A stretch of DNA of 64,000 bases, from assembly GCF_004362245.1 (NCBI RefSeq), contig NZ_SNWM01000002.1:620001-684000 (forward strand). Reading direction: 5' to 3'. Numbering within the stretch: position 1 is the stretch's first letter; the number at the start of each line of letters is the position of its first letter. This stretch comes from Pedobacter duraquae. Its GTDB lineage: Bacteria; Bacteroidota; Bacteroidia; Sphingobacteriales; Sphingobacteriaceae. Below, in pieces: positions 61,879 to 64,000 of this stretch. The position numbers and the translations under genes were made by a program. The notes beneath the pieces were generated by a model. It did no database searches and was not told where the DNA came from. It worked only from the letters and a program-made list of their open reading frames with translations.

Positions 61879-63222
61879 ATGACACCAATTAATTTATCTA
61901 AAATACTAACGCTCGCTTTACTTGTTACCTGCACTACCCAACACCTCAATGCGCAAGTGATAGCTGCTTCAAAACCTGATCAGCATACAACGCTTGCAGA
62001 AGTCTGGAATAACGCGTTACAGTACAATAAAAGCATTCAGATCAAACAATTGCAGGCAGAGGCTAAAGCCGAGGATATCAAGGACGCAAAAGCAGAAAGA
62101 CTTCCAGAAATCAATGCCGAAGGAGAATATGCCAGGGTAAGTAATATGCCGTTATTTGAAAACGGATTACTGCATGCTCACGGACAGTTTCCGGTATTAC
62201 ATACCTTTTATAAGGTAGGTGGTGATGCTTACCTAAACTTATATAGCGGTGATAAAATCAACTTGAAGATCAAAACTGAGGAAACGCTCAACCAAATCAG
62301 GCAGGAACAGAAAAACATGACTGTAGCTGATGTAAAATTGAAAACAGCAGCCTATTTTCTGGAGTTGCAAAAAAGCTATCAGTTTAAGAAACTGATCATG
62401 AGCCATATTGCCGATCAGGAGAAACAGATCTTACAGATTAAGCAACTACTAAAAAATGGAGTTGTGTTGAAGAGCGACCTTTTACGTGCAGAACTGCAAT
62501 TGTCGAGGGACAAACTGACATTGACGCAAATCGAGAATGATATCCAGATCGAAAGCCAAAAGTTGGATATCCTGACTGGTCAGCCCGACGAAGCCGTTAT
62601 AAACCCCGATACTTTGGCGGATGTAGAGTTGCTCACTGTCAAATCTTACGACGAATATCTTTTACAGGCACAGGCAAATTCCTTTCAGAACAAAATCTCA
62701 GAACAGCAAACAAATTTATCGAAGGTAGCTTTAAAAACCACCAAAGGTAATCTAGCACCTAAAGTGGGTCTTTTTGCGAACTATGCCTACAGCTACCCGC
62801 AGATCCAATTTTACCCTTATGGCGATGCCCTTTTTGGATTGGGGATGGCCGGCATCAAGGCGAGCTTTGCACTAGATGGTTTTTACCACAACAAGCATAA
62901 AGTTAAGGCTGCCGAACTGGAACTCAAATCACAGGAGCTGGAGCATTCAGATCAGCAGGATCGTGTGCGGCAACAAGTAAAAGAAGCTTTTCTACGGTAC
63001 CAGGAAGCATTAAACAGAATCCGCGTAGCGCGCGTAAATATCGCTCAGGCAAAGGAGAATGCCAGGATTGTATACAATACCTATTTTAACCAATTATCTC
63101 TGGTAACAGATCTTCTTGATTCGGATACCGCCCTTTTGCAAAGCCAGTTTGAGTTAACATCCGCTCAGATTGCAACCCAAATGCAATACTATCAATTACA
63201 AAATGTTATCGGAAACCTATAA
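61879..63222 (+). CDS. TolC-family outer-membrane efflux protein
   Basis: A 447-residue TolC-type protein with a signal peptide (ILTLALLVTCTTQHLNAQ) and two OEP repeats with long coiled coils (TTLAEVWNNALQYNKSIQIKQLQAEAKAEDIKDAKAERLPEI; later LLRAELQLSRDKLTLTQIENDIQIESQKLDILTG). It would form the outer-membrane channel of an EmrAB-type pump. The HlyD-family gene starts 1 nt after its stop. The predicted promoter leaves almost no 5' leader. Confidence 0.92.
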   Translation: MTPINLSKILTLALLVTCTTQHLNAQVIAASKPDQHTTLAEVWNNALQYNKSIQIKQLQAEAKAEDIKDAKAERLPEINAEGEYARVSNMPLFENGLLHAHGQFPVLHTFYKVGGDAYLNLYSGDKINLKIKTEETLNQIRQEQKNMTVADVKLKTAAYFLELQKSYQFKKLIMSHIADQEKQILQIKQLLKNGVVLKSDLLRAELQLSRDKLTLTQIENDIQIESQKLDILTGQPDEAVINPDTLADVELLTVKSYDEYLLQAQANSFQNKISEQQTNLSKVALKTTKGNLAPKVGLFANYAYSYPQIQFYPYGDALFGLGMAGIKASFALDGFYHNKHKVKAAELELKSQELEHSDQQDRVRQQVKEAFLRYQEALNRIRVARVNIAQAKENARIVYNTYFNQLSLVTDLLDSDTALLQSQFELTSAQIATQMQYYQLQNVIGNL

Positions 63223-63223
63223 A

Positions 63224-64000
63224 ATGAAACAGCAAAATCTACATACACGCACAGATAAATTAATCACTATCATCACCTCATGGATTGCTGGAGCTGTATT
63301 ACTCATACTCCTTGTTTGGGGAGGCATCACGCTCTGGAATCTAAAAACTTATGAAGAAACCAACGATGCACAGGTTCAGGAATACATCAATCCCATCACA
63401 GCACGCGTGGGCGGTTATATCAGTGCGATCCGGTACGAGGAAAATCAGCAGGTTAAAAAGGGGGATACCCTTCTGATCATTGATAACCGGGAGTATGCTT
63501 TACAACAACAAGAGGCCGAAGCGGCACTTGACAATGCCGAGGCCCAGGAAAAGGTACTCACAAGCAATATCCATACAGCAGAACAAACTGCCGCTGCGGT
63601 GCAAGAGCAAATTTCATCCGCTAAAGCACGCCTATGGAAGCAACAGCAGGAATATGACCGCTATAAAAAACTGTTCGACGCTGAATCTGCCACCAGACAG
63701 CAGTTGGAAAATGTGGAGACTGCACTACAGGTGGCACGGTCCGACTACCAGGCAGCATTGATCAACTACCAGGCCTCACTATCAAAAACCAACGATACAA
63801 AGGTACAGGAGACCGTACTTCAGACCGAAATCAAGAGACGGGCTGCGGTGTTGAACCGAAATAAACTTGATGTGGGTTATACAGTTATCACCGCCCCTTA
63901 CAATTGTCAGATGGGCAGACGAACAATACAGACCGGACAGCAGATTCAACCCGGACAAACGTTGGCTTATATTGTTGATCAGGATGCCGGCAAATGGGTA
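63224..64000 (+). CDS. HlyD/EmrA-family membrane fusion protein, cut by window edge
   Basis: Open from ATG 63224 to the edge (259 codons). One N-terminal TM helix (ITSWIAGAVLLILLVWGGITL), then a biotinyl-lipoyl-like half (YINPITARVGGYISAIRYEENQQVKKGDTLLIIDNREYAL), a long coiled-coil hairpin, and the returning lipoyl half with VITAPYNCQMGRRTIQTGQQIQPG. It links the inner-membrane pump to the TolC-like channel. The pump (probably an EmrB-type MFS protein) would be downstream. Confidence 0.9.
   Translation, partial: MKQQNLHTRTDKLITIITSWIAGAVLLILLVWGGITLWNLKTYEETNDAQVQEYINPITARVGGYISAIRYEENQQVKKGDTLLIIDNREYALQQQEAEAALDNAEAQEKVLTSNIHTAEQTAAAVQEQISSAKARLWKQQQEYDRYKKLFDAESATRQQLENVETALQVARSDYQAALINYQASLSKTNDTKVQETVLQTEIKRRAAVLNRNKLDVGYTVITAPYNCQMGRRTIQTGQQIQPGQTLAYIVDQDAGKWV

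Noticed and set aside
1..64000. CRISPR arrays, insertion sequences, phage or conjugative genes
   Set aside because: No regularly spaced repeats, transposase, integrase or phage structural genes were seen.

Overview
The window looks like a chromosomal segment of a Bacteroidota bacterium, most likely a Sphingobacteriaceae (Pedobacter-like) species. Evidence: a SusC/SusD outer-membrane pair, an S46 dipeptidyl peptidase, a MoxR/DUF58/BatA operon, MlaE/F/D without MlaB/C, few Shine-Dalgarno sequences, and several promoter-like sites of the Bacteroidota form TTG-N17..20-TAnnTTTG. No rRNA, tRNA, CRISPR array, insertion sequence, integrase or phage gene is visible. Two genes are cut by the window edges: an HD-domain phosphohydrolase on the left and an HlyD/EmrA-type membrane fusion protein on the right.

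Layout. 1-5 kb: HD protein, a gluconate kinase/permease operon behind a palindromic operator candidate, a PAP2 phosphatase and an atypical SDR. 5-10.8 kb: a secreted GH19 chitinase-like protein, ferritin with a tiny Cys/Lys-rich protein behind it, two secreted thioredoxin-fold proteins, and an MhqO/MhqD-like quinone-detoxification pair. 10.9-17.3 kb: a secreted clan GH-A glycosidase, rhomboid protease, an XRE regulator, and the pta-ackA acetate operon. 17.5-32.5 kb: Mla lipid transporter, S46 peptidase, PAS histidine kinase, ThuA-like protein, small metabolic and stress proteins, two transporters, and a PadR/membrane-protein pair. 32.6-34.2 kb: a secreted amidase.

34.3-51.8 kb is the most unusual part. 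On the minus strand MoxR, DUF58, BatA-type, a large DUF4175-like protein and a periplasmic GATase-like protein lie in tight order, with a DUF4159 protein divergent from them. They are followed directly by three TldD-like and two TldE-like metalloprotease paralogues, interrupted by an NhaP Na+/H+ antiporter. All three TldD copies begin with TTG and carry an N-terminal Tat-like or signal-anchor sequence, while the TldE copies do not. Intrinsic terminators bracket the middle TldD. This suggests an exported TldD/E proteolytic system linked to an envelope-quality or MoxR chaperone module.

52-64 kb: a SusC/SusD pair behind an AT-rich leader, an ASCH-like hypothetical, a HAD phosphatase, class I aldolase FbaB, a LysR/MdaB divergent pair, and an AraC/TolC/HlyD divergent unit. 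The last has a 25-bp near-perfect palindrome that contains opposing -7 promoter elements. Many convergent gene pairs abut or overlap at their stop codons, so those pairs have no room for intergenic terminators.
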